Shown here: one piece after another, positions 25,376 through 34,900 of the stretch | Numbering within the stretch: the first letter of the stretch is position 1 | Layout of the letters: every line of letters starts with the position of its first letter | From: Micromonospora inyonensis | Lineage (GTDB): Bacteria > Actinomycetota > Actinomycetes > Mycobacteriales > Micromonosporaceae | DNA length: 64,000 nt | Assembly (NCBI RefSeq): GCF_900091415.1 | Contig: NZ_FMHU01000002.1 | Coordinates: 2,108,001-2,172,000, forward strand | Direction of reading: 5' to 3' | Translations under genes and position numbers: made by a program | Notes under the pieces: model-generated | Seen by the model: the letters and a program-made list of their open reading frames with translations, nothing else | Database searches by the model: none | Told to the model about the DNA's origin: nothing

Positions 25376-26170
25376 ATGGCCCTCATCCACTGCGACTTCC
25401 ACTCCGAGACGCTCGGCATGGGCACCTCGATGACGGTGCTCCTGCCGCAGCGGACGACGTCCCAGATCGGGCTGGCCGGCACCGCACCGGCCGGTGACCC
25501 GCCGGTGCTGTACCTGCTGCACGGGCTCAGCGACGACCACACCATCTGGCTGCGGCGCACCTCCATCGAACGGTACGTCGCCCCGCTGGGCCTCGCGGTG
25601 GTCATGCCCCGGGTCGACCGGAGCTTCTACACCGACGAGGAGCACGGCAACCGGTACTGGACCTTCCTCAGCGAGGAACTTCCCGAGGTCTGCCGGTCGT
25701 TCTTCCGGCTGTCCGACCGGCCCGCCGACACCTTCGTGGCCGGGCTCTCGATGGGCGGGTACGGCGCGGTCAAGTGGGCGCTGCGCCACCCGGACCGGTT
25801 CGCGGCCGCGGCCAGCCTGTCCGGGGCACTGGACATCGCCGGCCGCTCCCCCGGCACCGACGGCCACCCGGTCGACGCCCGGCTCTGGCACACCCTCTTC
25901 GGTGACCGGCCGGTGGTCGGCTCCCCGGACGACGTGCTGCACCTGCTGGACGCGGCGGCGGACCGGGTACGGCCACTGCCCCGGCTCTACGTCGCCTGCG
26001 GCACCGAGGACTTCCTCTACGACGACAGCGTGCGCTTCGTCGAGGCGGCCCGGAGGCGGGACGTGCCGGTGACCGTCCGGTTCGGACCGGGCGGTCATGA
26101 CTGGGCCTACTGGGACGAGTGGATCCGGGACGTCCTCGCCTGGCTGCCGTTGTCCCGGCACGCCGGCTGA
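25376..26170 (+). CDS. Esterase family alpha/beta hydrolase (esterase D/EstA-like)
   Basis: 264 aa. Nucleophile elbow VAGLSMGGYGAVKWAL with Ser, oxyanion segment YLLHGLSDDHTIWL, Asp in CGTEDFLYDD and His in GPGGHDWAYWDEW give the complete triad of the esterase D/S-formylglutathione hydrolase-like group, close to bacterial tributyrin esterases. Probably cytoplasmic, as no signal peptide is seen. ATG 25376 has no ribosome site and is likely leaderless. Convergent with the MauE-like remnant. Confidence 0.85.
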   Translation: MALIHCDFHSETLGMGTSMTVLLPQRTTSQIGLAGTAPAGDPPVLYLLHGLSDDHTIWLRRTSIERYVAPLGLAVVMPRVDRSFYTDEEHGNRYWTFLSEELPEVCRSFFRLSDRPADTFVAGLSMGGYGAVKWALRHPDRFAAAASLSGALDIAGRSPGTDGHPVDARLWHTLFGDRPVVGSPDDVLHLLDAAADRVRPLPRLYVACGTEDFLYDDSVRFVEAARRRDVPVTVRFGPGGHDWAYWDEWIRDVLAWLPLSRHAG

Positions 26171-26198
26171 CCACCGTCGGCGCCCGCGCGGGCCGGCT

Positions 26199-26945
26199 TC
26201 AGGCCGGGACGACGGTGAGCCGGCCACCGGTGGCCGGGGGCGTGCCGGCCAGGCTCAGCAGGGTCTGCCCGGTGGCGTCGTCGACCAGGGCGACGCGTAC
26301 CGCAGCCGGTTCCGGATCGGCCAGCGGCACGGCGAACACGGCGGTCGCCGGCCGGCCCTGGTAGCGCGCGGCGTGCGCGGCGAATCGCCAGCCGTCTTCG
26401 TCCCAGTGCTCGCGGACGTCGGACCGGAGCAGCGGGGCCACCCGTCGGTAGACGTCGCTGAGCTGGAGCTGCTGCACGCTGGCGAGCAGCGGCACACCGG
26501 ACCCGCCGCGTAGCGGGTGGGTCAGCCGGGCGCGCAACCGACGCAGTGGCAGCAGCCAGGTGGCGTCCAGCTCGGGTGAGAGCGCCACCACCACCGCCAG
26601 CTCGGCAAGCAGCACGGCGGTGCCGGCCGCCGGCCGGTCGGCGAGCGCGTCGAACCAGGCGGCGGTGCCGGTGAGGGCCAGCGCACCGGCGAGCACCAGT
26701 AGGCCGGCCCGGAACAGGCTGCGACCGGAGACGGGAGTCGGCTGGGCGCCGAGGCAGCCGCAGGAGGCCGTCGGCGCCACCCGCCGGGTGTAGCCGAGGT
26801 AGGCGAGGAAGCCGACGGCCAGCAGGGTCGCGGCCGTCGCCTCCAGCCGGGACACGGGGGGGCAGGAGGAGCAGTGCGCCCAGGGTCAGCTCGACCGCGC
26901 CGAGCAGCCGGTACGCGGGCAGGGCCCGACGCTCGCCGAGCGGCT
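26199..26945 (-). pseudogene. MauE-like membrane protein, frameshifted and 5'-truncated
   Basis: The main frame (26199-26855) codes for membrane helices and the motif TASCGCLG found in MauE/DoxX-like proteins linked to disulfide chemistry, followed by a hydrophilic domain. A run of seven G on the plus strand (26856-26862) shifts the frame; with six, LPPVSRLEATAATLL joins the preceding RALPAYRLLGAVELTLGALL, a normal MauE helix. Before that the homology stops near 26945, where the opposite-strand acyltransferase begins, so roughly the first 65 residues are missing. The apparent ATG at 26855 is probably not the ancestral start. Confidence 0.7.
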
Positions 26946-26949
26946 CGCG

Positions 26950-27831
26950 GTGCGGCCGGACGACGCCGCCGAGATCATGGCGGGCTGGCCCGACCCGGAC
27001 TCCCCACTGTGGACCCCGGAGCTGCGCTGGCTGCTCGACCGCTCGACCGCCCTGGTCCACGCCGATCTCGGCGGCCACGACTGGCTGTCGCCCGGTCCGG
27101 CCCTGCCGCGCGACCGGGGCCCCGCCTGGCGGCACCTCTACGTGTACGCGTACCTGGCCCTGGTCGACGTCGTCCGGGAGTACCACCGCGCCCACGGCAT
27201 CCCCGATGCCGTGTCGTGGGTGACCCTCGCGGACCTGGGCCGCAACCTCGCGATCGACCGGCGGATGCACCGCGAGGGCTGGCCGATCATGCAGAGCTGG
27301 CTGACCCTGCACACGCGCGGCGGCCTCTACGAACTCGGCCGGTTGCAGTACCAGCGCGGCGACACCACCCTCGGCCTGCACGTCCCCGAGGCGGGGCCGA
27401 TGACCCCGGAGGCGGTCGCGGCGTCGCTCGACGAGGCCCGCGCGTTCTTTCCGCGCCACTTTCCCGACGAGCACTACAGGACGTTCTCCTGCGGCTCGTG
27501 GCTGCTCGACCCGCAACTGCGGGAGTACCTGCCCGAGGACTCCAACATCCTCCGGTTCCAGCGGAGGTTCGAGCTGGAGCCCTACGAGGAGCCGGAAGGG
27601 ATGAACGCCGACGTCGAGGTGCTGCGGTTCGTGTTCCGGACCCTGACCACGCCGCTCGACCAGCCGTCGTGCCGCACCGTGCTCCAGCGCGCGGTCGTCG
27701 ACCACCTGAGAGCCGGCCGCCACTGGCACTGGCGCCGCGGCCGCTTCCCGATCAGCACCCCGGCCGGCGCTGACCGGACCGACGGCCTTGAGATAGGCGC
27801 GGCCCTGAACACGTGGCCGACGGGTAATTGA
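26950..27831 (+). CDS. Acyltransferase domain-containing protein (NAT_N/GNAT_C type)
   Basis: 293 aa from GTG 26950. It fits the actinobacterial acyltransferase family with an N-terminal helical domain (AWRHLYVYAYLALVDVVREY, SWVTLADLGRNLAIDRRM) and a GNAT-like C-terminal half (TLGLHVPEAGPMTPEAVAA, FSCGSWLLDPQLREYLP, SNILRFQRRFEL). The substrate is unknown. The frame continues upstream as TLAERLAVRPDDAAEI, which matches the family, so the true start codon may have been lost at the junction with the MauE remnant and only a few residues are missing. No ribosome site precedes GTG 26950. Confidence 0.72.
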   Translation: MRPDDAAEIMAGWPDPDSPLWTPELRWLLDRSTALVHADLGGHDWLSPGPALPRDRGPAWRHLYVYAYLALVDVVREYHRAHGIPDAVSWVTLADLGRNLAIDRRMHREGWPIMQSWLTLHTRGGLYELGRLQYQRGDTTLGLHVPEAGPMTPEAVAASLDEARAFFPRHFPDEHYRTFSCGSWLLDPQLREYLPEDSNILRFQRRFELEPYEEPEGMNADVEVLRFVFRTLTTPLDQPSCRTVLQRAVVDHLRAGRHWHWRRGRFPISTPAGADRTDGLEIGAALNTWPTGN

Positions 27832-27899
27832 CTGGCTGGCGGTACGACCGGGTTGATAGCGTGCCCCAGATCCGTGACCCGGCCGAGGAGGTGAGACCC

Positions 27900-27950
27900 G
27901 TGAACGCAGTTCGTACGTGGTGCTCTCTCCCGTTACGGACGGGCGGCTGA
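27900..27950 (+). CDS. Possible 16-aa leader peptide
   Basis: GTG 27900 opens MNAVRTWCSLPLRTGG followed by TGA, with a very good GAGGAGG ribosome site ending 8 nt upstream. It is 55 nt before the hydrolase ATG at 28006. GTTAC and GTAAC around the peptide's 3' end form a short inverted repeat. A well-initiated tiny ORF with a single Cys and Trp before an enzyme gene suggests a regulatory leader, but no attenuator pair was worked out. It could also be chance. Confidence 0.4.
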   Translation: MNAVRTWCSLPLRTGG

Positions 27951-28005
27951 GGTAACCGTCGCCGGGAGCGCCCATCAGGTTGGCACTCCCGAAAGGCACC
28001 AGACC

Positions 28006-28764
28006 ATGCATTCTGTACGTTTCACCGCTGAGACCTCGTCCGACGGTGTCATCGAACGCGACTTCCTCGTGGGGGAGATCCCGGGTGTGCTCTGGGCACC
28101 CGTATCCGGCGCCGATCACGCCCCGGTCGTGCTCATGGGGCACAACGGTGGCATGCACAAGAAGGCGTCGGGGCTCCGGGCCCGCGCCCTGCACACCGCG
28201 GCCACCTGGGGGTTCACCGTCGTCGCGATCGACGCGCCGGGACACGGCGATCGCCCGCGTACGGACTCCGACGAGCAGGCCCGCACGGAGATCCGGGAAG
28301 CCGTGACGGCAGGTGACACCCTGCGGTTCGCGACGGCCAGCGTCCGCTTCATGGCCTCGGTCGCGGAACGGGCGGTACCGGAATGGCAGGCGACGCTGGA
28401 CGCCCTACAGGCGTTGCCGCAGATCGGCCCGGACGCGCCGGTCGGCTACGGCGGGGGTGTCTCGATGGGCACGGCGATCGGGGTACGGCTGACCGCGGTC
28501 GAGCCCCGGATCACCGCGGCGATCTTCGGGGGTGGGTTCCCTGTGGAGGAACCGGTGATCGAGGCCGCGCGGCGGATCACCGTGCCGGTCCAGTTCCTGC
28601 TGCCGTGGGACGACGAGCACGCCGACCGTTCGTCCGGGCTCGCGTTGTTCGACGCGTTCGCCTCGACGGAGAAGACGTTGCACGCCAGACCGGGCGACCA
28701 CCGCAGCGTCCGGTGGGTCGGGGTGGACGATACGTTCCTGTCCCGCCACCTCGGCCGGGCCTGA
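28006..28764 (+). CDS. Alpha/beta hydrolase
   Basis: 252 aa. VLMGHNGGMHKKASGL forms the oxyanion region, IDAPGHGDRPRTD follows, the nucleophile lies in GGGVSMGTAIG, and the His is probably in GDHRSVRW. The fold resembles dienelactone hydrolase-like proteins and acyl-hydrolases of unknown substrate. ATG 28006 is the first Met in frame; CGAAAGG about 15 nt upstream is only a weak ribosome site. Upstream lies a 16-aa ORF with a strong ribosome site. Not linked by overlap to its neighbours. Confidence 0.78.
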   Translation: MHSVRFTAETSSDGVIERDFLVGEIPGVLWAPVSGADHAPVVLMGHNGGMHKKASGLRARALHTAATWGFTVVAIDAPGHGDRPRTDSDEQARTEIREAVTAGDTLRFATASVRFMASVAERAVPEWQATLDALQALPQIGPDAPVGYGGGVSMGTAIGVRLTAVEPRITAAIFGGGFPVEEPVIEAARRITVPVQFLLPWDDEHADRSSGLALFDAFASTEKTLHARPGDHRSVRWVGVDDTFLSRHLGRA

Positions 28765-28893
28765 CCTGACCGGTGCCGGCGTCCGGTGCGGAGCTGGACG
28801 CCGGCACCGGCGACAGGTGCGACAGGGCGCGACCCTTCGTGGTTCGCGCCGACACAGCCCGAGCCATCGGGGTCGAACCCTTTCTTTACATCG

Positions 28894-28909
28894 ATGCACG
28901 TGGTTGCAT
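28894..28909. promoter_or_regulatory. Inverted repeat next to the GH43 start, possible operator
   Basis: ATGCA (28894-28898) and TGCAT (28905-28909) form a perfect 5-bp repeat around CGTGGT, ending 6 nt before the GH43 ATG. The location would let a bound repressor block initiation. No regulator gene is adjacent. Confidence 0.35.
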
Positions 28910-28915
28910 TTCGGC

Positions 28916-30232
28916 ATGCGCCGACTCCTCGCCTGCCTGGTCGCCGCGCTCGCGGCCAGCCCCCTCGTCCTCAGCGCACAGCCGGTCGCCGCCGCGACCA
29001 CGGCACCAGCGCTGGTCATCGGCAGTGACTTCCCCGACCCCGACATCCTCAAGGTCGGCGACACCTACCACGCCTACTCGACCAACAACGGCAACGGCAA
29101 CGTCCCGGTGGCCACGGCGACCTCGCTGACCGGTCCCTGGACGCGACGGCCGGACGCCCTGCCCACCCTCGGCGCCTGGGCCAGCGGTGGACGCACCTGG
29201 GCCCCCGAGGTCTTCCGCCGCGCCGACGGCAGGTACGTGCTGTACTACACCGCGCTCAGCCGCAGCGTGGGCCGGCAGTGCATCGGCGCGGCCACGTCCA
29301 CCTCGCCGCTGGGTCCGTTCGCGCCGGTCGGCACCGGGCCCCTGATCTGCAACGGTGGCGAGGGCGGCGACATCGACGCGTCCAGCTTCGTCGACAGCAC
29401 CGGCCTGCGGTACCTCCTCTACAAGGACGACGGCAACGCGATCGGCCAACCGACGAGCCTCTGGCTCCAGCAGGTCGCCGCCGACGGGGTGACGTTGCAG
29501 GGCTCCCGGGTGGAACTGCTGCGCAGCGGTCGCCCGGAGGAGGCCGGGGTGATCGAGGCGCCCGTGCTGACCAAGGTCGGCAGCCGGTATGTGCTGTTCT
29601 ACTCGCTCGGCGGCTACGGCGGCGACGCCTACCAGACCAGCTACGCGACCTCGACCGCGCTGACCGGTCCGTACACCAAGGCCTACCGCTCGTTGCTGAC
29701 CACGGCCAGCCTGGACAACGCCGTCCGGGGCCCCGGCGGCGCCGACGTCGTCCGGGAGGCCGGCGGCGACCGGATCGTCTTCCACGGCTGGATCAACAAC
29801 AACACCGCCCGGGGAATGTTCGTGGCCGACCTCGGCTGGGCCGACGGCTACCCGGTCGTGCGGGGCAGCCGGGTGCGCTACGAGGCCGAGCGGGGCCGGC
29901 TGAACAACTGCGCTGTCCGTAGCACCACGACCGCCTCGCAGGGCCAGGCCGTGGCGTACATCGACCACGCCGACAGCTGGGTCGAGGTGACCGTGTTCGC
30001 TCCCCGCGCCGGCGGCTACACCGCGCACATCGCGTACGCCGCCGGCTACGGCGACGCCCAGCACACCCTCACCGTCAACGGCGGCGCCGCGCAGGTCGTC
30101 ACCTATCCGAACTCCGGCTGGGAGACCTGGCGGCAGGTCCGGGCCGACGTCACACTCAACGCCGGCTACAACACCCTCCGACTGACCCACCGCAGTCGCT
30201 GGGCGGAACTCGACTTCGTCGAGATCGCCTAG
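28916..30232 (+). CDS. Secreted glycoside hydrolase family 43 protein with C-terminal CBM35/CBM6-like domain
   Basis: 438 aa. A Sec signal peptide ends after SAQPVAAA. The five-bladed propeller starts with SDFPDPDILKVGDTYHAY, where the Asp of DPDI is the family's general base. WAPEVFRRADGRYVLYY has the conserved WAPEV, and AGVIEAPVLTKVGSRYVLF has the Glu acid. A carbohydrate-binding module follows (YEAERGRLNNCAVRST through WRQVRADVTLNAGYNTLRLT). Probably an arabinan- or xylan-side-chain hydrolase acting outside the cell. No transport genes adjoin it. Confidence 0.88.
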   Translation: MRRLLACLVAALAASPLVLSAQPVAAATTAPALVIGSDFPDPDILKVGDTYHAYSTNNGNGNVPVATATSLTGPWTRRPDALPTLGAWASGGRTWAPEVFRRADGRYVLYYTALSRSVGRQCIGAATSTSPLGPFAPVGTGPLICNGGEGGDIDASSFVDSTGLRYLLYKDDGNAIGQPTSLWLQQVAADGVTLQGSRVELLRSGRPEEAGVIEAPVLTKVGSRYVLFYSLGGYGGDAYQTSYATSTALTGPYTKAYRSLLTTASLDNAVRGPGGADVVREAGGDRIVFHGWINNNTARGMFVADLGWADGYPVVRGSRVRYEAERGRLNNCAVRSTTTASQGQAVAYIDHADSWVEVTVFAPRAGGYTAHIAYAAGYGDAQHTLTVNGGAAQVVTYPNSGWETWRQVRADVTLNAGYNTLRLTHRSRWAELDFVEIA

Positions 30233-30242
30233 GCTCCCCCGC

Positions 30243-30276
30243 CCCGGGTCGGCCGCACCGGTGGTCGGCCCGGGGC
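30243..30276. terminator. Terminator hairpin between GH43 and the condensation protein
   Basis: GCCCCGGG and CCCGGGGC form the outer stem, and the inner quasi-palindrome CCGCACCGGTGGTCGG extends it. It lies between convergent genes. Confidence 0.55.
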
Positions 30277-30294
30277 ACCGTCGGCGTCCGCGGG

Positions 30295-31902
30295 TCACGC
30301 CACCCCGGCGTCACCGGCGCGGGGCAGCGGGGCGTCCGGCGCGGCCAGCAACCGGCGCAGCAGCCGCTGGTAGCGGTCGAGCCAACCGGCTACGGTGCCG
30401 GCGTCGAACAGGTTCGCCGCGTACTCGATGAGCAGCGCCATCCCACCGTCGGGCAGCGGACGGAGCTGCCAGGTCAGGTCCCCCCGCGAGCCGGCCAGCA
30501 CGACGTCGCGGGCCGGGGCCGGTTCCAGGCCGGTCAGGTGCAGCACCGGGTCGGCCATGTCGAGCAGGTCGAAGTAGACGCGGCACGGGAAGTTGGTGAA
30601 CGCCTCGCCGAGCGCCGCGATCTGCACCACCGAGGGCACCGCCTGGCGGGCCAGGGCCTGCCAGGTCACCCCGGCCGTCCGCCGGACCAGTTCGTCGAAG
30701 GACGTCACGCCGACGACCGGGACGAGCAACAGGGCCGCCTGGGCGAAGACTCCCACCACCCGGTCGTACCGGGGATCGGTGCGGTTGGCCACCGAGGCGG
30801 CCAGGTTGACGGTCGGCGCACCGGTCAGGTCGTGCAGCAACCAGACGAAGGCCGCCGTGAACACCGCGTACGGGGTGGCGCCACGACGTACGCCGTATGC
30901 CGTCACCGCCGCGACGAGGTCGGGTGGGAAGGTGTGGTGGAGCACCCCACCGGGGTCGGTGGCGACGGGGACGCGCGGCCGGTCGGTGGGCAGCCGCATC
31001 GGGACGGTGCCGGCAGGAAGCTCGTCGACCCACTCCCGGAGCATTCGACGGGTCTCCGGCCGGGCCAGGTACTCCGCCTCCCACCGGCAGAAGTCGACGA
31101 ACTCGGCGGGCAGCGGCGGCAGGTCGGCGGGGCGACCGTTGACCGCCGCCCGGTAGAACTCCGCCAGGTCGTCCAACATCGGCTGGACCGACCAGCCGTC
31201 GACGAAGCCGTGGTGGATGGCGAGGGCGAACTCGTGCCAGCCGACGGGTGGCCCGGCCGGACCGTCGGTCGGCTGGAACAGCACCGCCCGGAACGCCGGT
31301 TCCCGCTCCAGGGCGAACGGGAGCGAGGCCCACTCGTCGACGACACGGTCGAGTTCGTCCACGGGTACCGTCCGTACCGGCAGCGGCACCGGCCGTGGCG
31401 CGAGCACCTGCTGCCACACCCCGTCGTCCCGGTCCGCGAACCGGGTCCGCAGGGCCGCGTGCCGGACGGTCAGGTCGGCCAGCGCCCGGCGCAGCGCCGT
31501 GACGTCGAGCGGACCGTGCAGCGTCAGCCGGAAGGCGACGGTGAGCACCTGCGGGAAGGAGGTCTCCCGGGTGATCTGGTACTGCCGGGCCTGGCCGATG
31601 CTGGTCGGCGCGGTCACCAGCACCGACCAGTCGTCCCCGCCCCCGTCCCCGGCACCGACGCTGGTGGGCATGGCGGCGTGGCCCGGCCCGGCGGCGCCGT
31701 CCGGCGCGGCGGACGCGCCGTCGGCGCGGAGTCGGTCCAGCAGCACCGGCTTGAGCCGACGCATGGCCGCGATCAGGTCCGCGTCGAGCGCGTCGGCGGG
31801 CGCGTCGTAGTCGAGCTGCCCGCCGCGTACGGCGAGCCGCACGTCCCGGAGGCGCAGCTCGCGCAGCAGGTCGTCCGGATCGGTCGACTCGGGTGCGGTC
31901 AC
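30295..31902 (-). CDS. Stand-alone NRPS condensation protein with TubC-type docking domain
   Basis: 535 aa. Residues 1-60 (LLRELRLRDVRLAVRGGQLD, then DADLIAAMRRLKPVLLDRLR) match the TubC N-terminal docking domain, which recognises the C-terminus of a preceding synthase. A full condensation domain follows with the catalytic motif HHGFVDG. There is no adenylation, carrier or thioesterase domain. The GTG start overlaps the stop of the megasynthase gene (GTGA), so it works as its partner. It probably releases the chain by joining it to a free amine or other nucleophile, or to an acceptor supplied in trans; hydrolytic release cannot be excluded. Confidence 0.88.
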   Translation of the reverse strand: MTAPESTDPDDLLRELRLRDVRLAVRGGQLDYDAPADALDADLIAAMRRLKPVLLDRLRADGASAAPDGAAGPGHAAMPTSVGAGDGGGDDWSVLVTAPTSIGQARQYQITRETSFPQVLTVAFRLTLHGPLDVTALRRALADLTVRHAALRTRFADRDDGVWQQVLAPRPVPLPVRTVPVDELDRVVDEWASLPFALEREPAFRAVLFQPTDGPAGPPVGWHEFALAIHHGFVDGWSVQPMLDDLAEFYRAAVNGRPADLPPLPAEFVDFCRWEAEYLARPETRRMLREWVDELPAGTVPMRLPTDRPRVPVATDPGGVLHHTFPPDLVAAVTAYGVRRGATPYAVFTAAFVWLLHDLTGAPTVNLAASVANRTDPRYDRVVGVFAQAALLLVPVVGVTSFDELVRRTAGVTWQALARQAVPSVVQIAALGEAFTNFPCRVYFDLLDMADPVLHLTGLEPAPARDVVLAGSRGDLTWQLRPLPDGGMALLIEYAANLFDAGTVAGWLDRYQRLLRRLLAAPDAPLPRAGDAGVA

Positions 31903-34900
31903 AACGTCCCCCTGATCCGGGCCGGCTGCGCGGCGGCCCCGGTCGGCTCCGCCCCCGTCTCGCGCAACCGCCGCGCCATCGCCCGTACCGTGGGCGCGCG
32001 CAGGAAGTCCAGCACCCCGATGGTCCCCCCGGTCTCCGCGCGGACCCGGTTGAGCAACCGCATCGCGGTCAGCGACGTGCCTCCCAGCGCGAAGAAGGTG
32101 GTCTCCACCCCGAGCGCGGGCAGGCCCAACTCGGCGCACCAGAGGTCGTGCAGCCGGCGTTCCAGGTCGTCTGCGGGCGGGGTGCCGGTGTCGGCCCACT
32201 CCGCCGACGTCCGGTCCGGCTCCGGCAACGCCGCCCGGTCGATCTTGCCGCTCTCCGTGGCCGGCAGCGCGGGCAGGATCGTCCACGCGGTCGGCACGAG
32301 GTAGTCCGGCAGGCGGGCGGCGAGCTGGCGGGCCAGTTCCGCCGGGTCCACCCCGGGACGGTCGGGAACCACGTACCCGGCCAGGTAGTGCCCGCCCGCA
32401 GGGTCGGCCCAGCCCCGCACCGCCGCGTCCCGTACCCCGTCGAGACGGCGCAGGTGGTGCTCGGGCTCGCCGGGCTCCGCCCGGAAGCCACGGATCTGCA
32501 CCTGGGCGTCGGCGCGGTGCAGGAACTCCAACTGCCCGTCGGGCCGCCACCGGAGCACGTCACCGGTGCGGAAGACCGGACCGTACTCGGGGTGGTGGAG
32601 GAAGCGGGCGGCCGTCTCCTCCGGCAGGTCCAGGTAGCCCCGGCCCAATTGCCGACCGCCGAGGTACGCCTCCCCGGGTACGCCGACCGGGGTCGGCCGG
32701 CCCTCGTCGTCGAGCACCCGGATCCAGGTGCCGGGCACGGGTCGGCCGATCGACGGCGGCTCGTCGGCGCCGGTGGAGCCGTCGAGGTGGACCCAGGTGG
32801 AGACGACGGTCGCCTCGGTCGGCCCGTACACGTTGGTGAGCGTGAACGGCAGGTCCGGCGCGGCCCCCCGGCGCAGCCGGTCGCCACCGACGACGAGGTG
32901 GCGCAGCGCCGGCCGGGGCCCGGCGGACCAGTCCAGGTCGAGCAGCAGTTCCCCCACCGGGGTCGGGAAGAACGCCACGGTGATGCCGTTGTCGACCAGC
33001 CAGTCCCGCAGGCGGACCGGGTCGAGGCGGGCCTCGTCGGGGACCACGTGCAGCGTTGCGCCCGCCCGCAGCGCCGGCCACACCTCCAGGCACGAGGCGT
33101 CGAAGCCGGGGCTACAGAACCAGCTCAGCCGGTCGTCGGCGGTGATGCCGAGGTCGCGGGTGTACCAGGTGACGGTGTTGCTGATCGCCCGGTGCGGGAT
33201 CACGCAGCCCTTGGGGCGTCCGGTGGAGCCGGAGGTGAACAGCACGTACGCCGGGTCGTCCGGCCCGACCACCACCGGATCGGCACCGCCGCCGTGGTCG
33301 GCACCGCCGGCCTCGTCGGCGGTGATCCGGTCCATGTGCAGGGTTCCCGCCGCGCCGGGCAGCGCGGGCAGGCCGGACCGGGACACCACCACGCGTGGCG
33401 CACCCTGCTCGACCACGTCGGCCAGCCGGGCGGTGGGCTGCTCGGGGGCCAGCGGTACGTAGGCCGCACCGGCCCGCAGCGCACCGAGCATCGCGGCGAC
33501 CGCGTCGGCGCTGCGGGGCAGGTGGATGCCGACGAGGTCGCCGGGGACGACGCCCGCCGCGCGCAGCGCCGCGGTCACCGCCTCCGCCCGGCGGCACAGC
33601 TGCGACCCGGTCAACCGCCCGTCCGGACCGACCACGGTGGCCCGGTCGGGACGCAGCAGGGCGGGTAGCGGCGTGTCGGCGCCGGGGGGTGGCGGGCCGC
33701 CGTCCTGCCAGGCCGGATCGGGCAGGGCGCCCTCGGCCGGGTCGACCGGCCCTCGGCGCGTCCGCCCGTTCGACCCGGCGGGATCGGCGTCCCCGTGATG
33801 CGTCCGCCCGTTCGACCCGGCGGGATCGGCGTCCCCGTGATGCGTCCGCCCGTTCGACCCGGCGGGATCGGCGTCCCCGTGATGCGTCCGCCCGTTCGAC
33901 CCGGCGGGATCGGCGTCCCCGCCGGTGGGATGGACCAGCGCGGCGAACGGTTCGTCCGGACGATGCGTGCCGGCCCGCAGCACCGCCACCAGCCGGTCGA
34001 GGAGACGTTGCGCGGTGCCGGGGTCGAACAGGTCGGTGGCGTAGTTGAGCTGGCAGCGCAGCGTGTCCCCGAGGTCGGTGACGAAGAGGGTGAGATCGAA
34101 CGGCGCCCGGCGGACGGCCGCGTCGAGCAGAGTGGACCGGACGTCGGGCAGGTCGAACGCGAAGGCCGGCTGGTTGTCGTACTCGATGACGACGTCGAAC
34201 AGCGGGTGTCGACCGGCCTCGGGTTCCACGCCCAGGGCCCGCGCGATGCGGCCGGCCGGCACGTCACGGTGGTCGTGCGCGTCGAGCAACGCGGTCCGGG
34301 CCGCCCGGACGACGTCGGCGAAACTCGCCCCGGGGGCCACCGACAGACGCAGCGGCAGCGTGGTGACGAACAGTCCGACGGCCTCCTGCGCAGCGGCGGG
34401 GCGGTGCGCGACCGGGGTGCCGAGCAGCACGTCGGGCTGACGGCCGTCGTCGGCGAGGACCGCCGCGAAACCGGCCAGCAGCACCATGAACGGGGTGGCC
34501 CGGTGCCGTCGGCCGGCGTCCCGCACCGCCCGGGCGAGCTGGGCGTCGAGTTCGACGCCGGCGACCGCGCCGGCACCGCTGGGGACGTCCGGACGCCGAC
34601 GGTCGGTCGGCAGCCCGAGCCCGGACGGACGTGACCCGAGCCGGTCCCGCCAGTACGCCGCCTGCGCGTCGACCACCTCCGGCGCGGGTTCCTCCGTGGG
34701 GATCGGCCACGGCGGGGGTGCGGGTAGCTCGGCGGGCCGGCCGGCCAGCGCCGCACGGTAGCCGGCGGCCACCTCCCGGGCCAGCACCTGGGCCGAGAGG
34801 GTGTCGATGACCAGGTGGTGCATACGGAACACGAGCAGGTGCAGCCCCTCGTCCACCCGGACCAGCCGGGGCGCGAACAGCGGGCCACCGGCCAGGTCGA

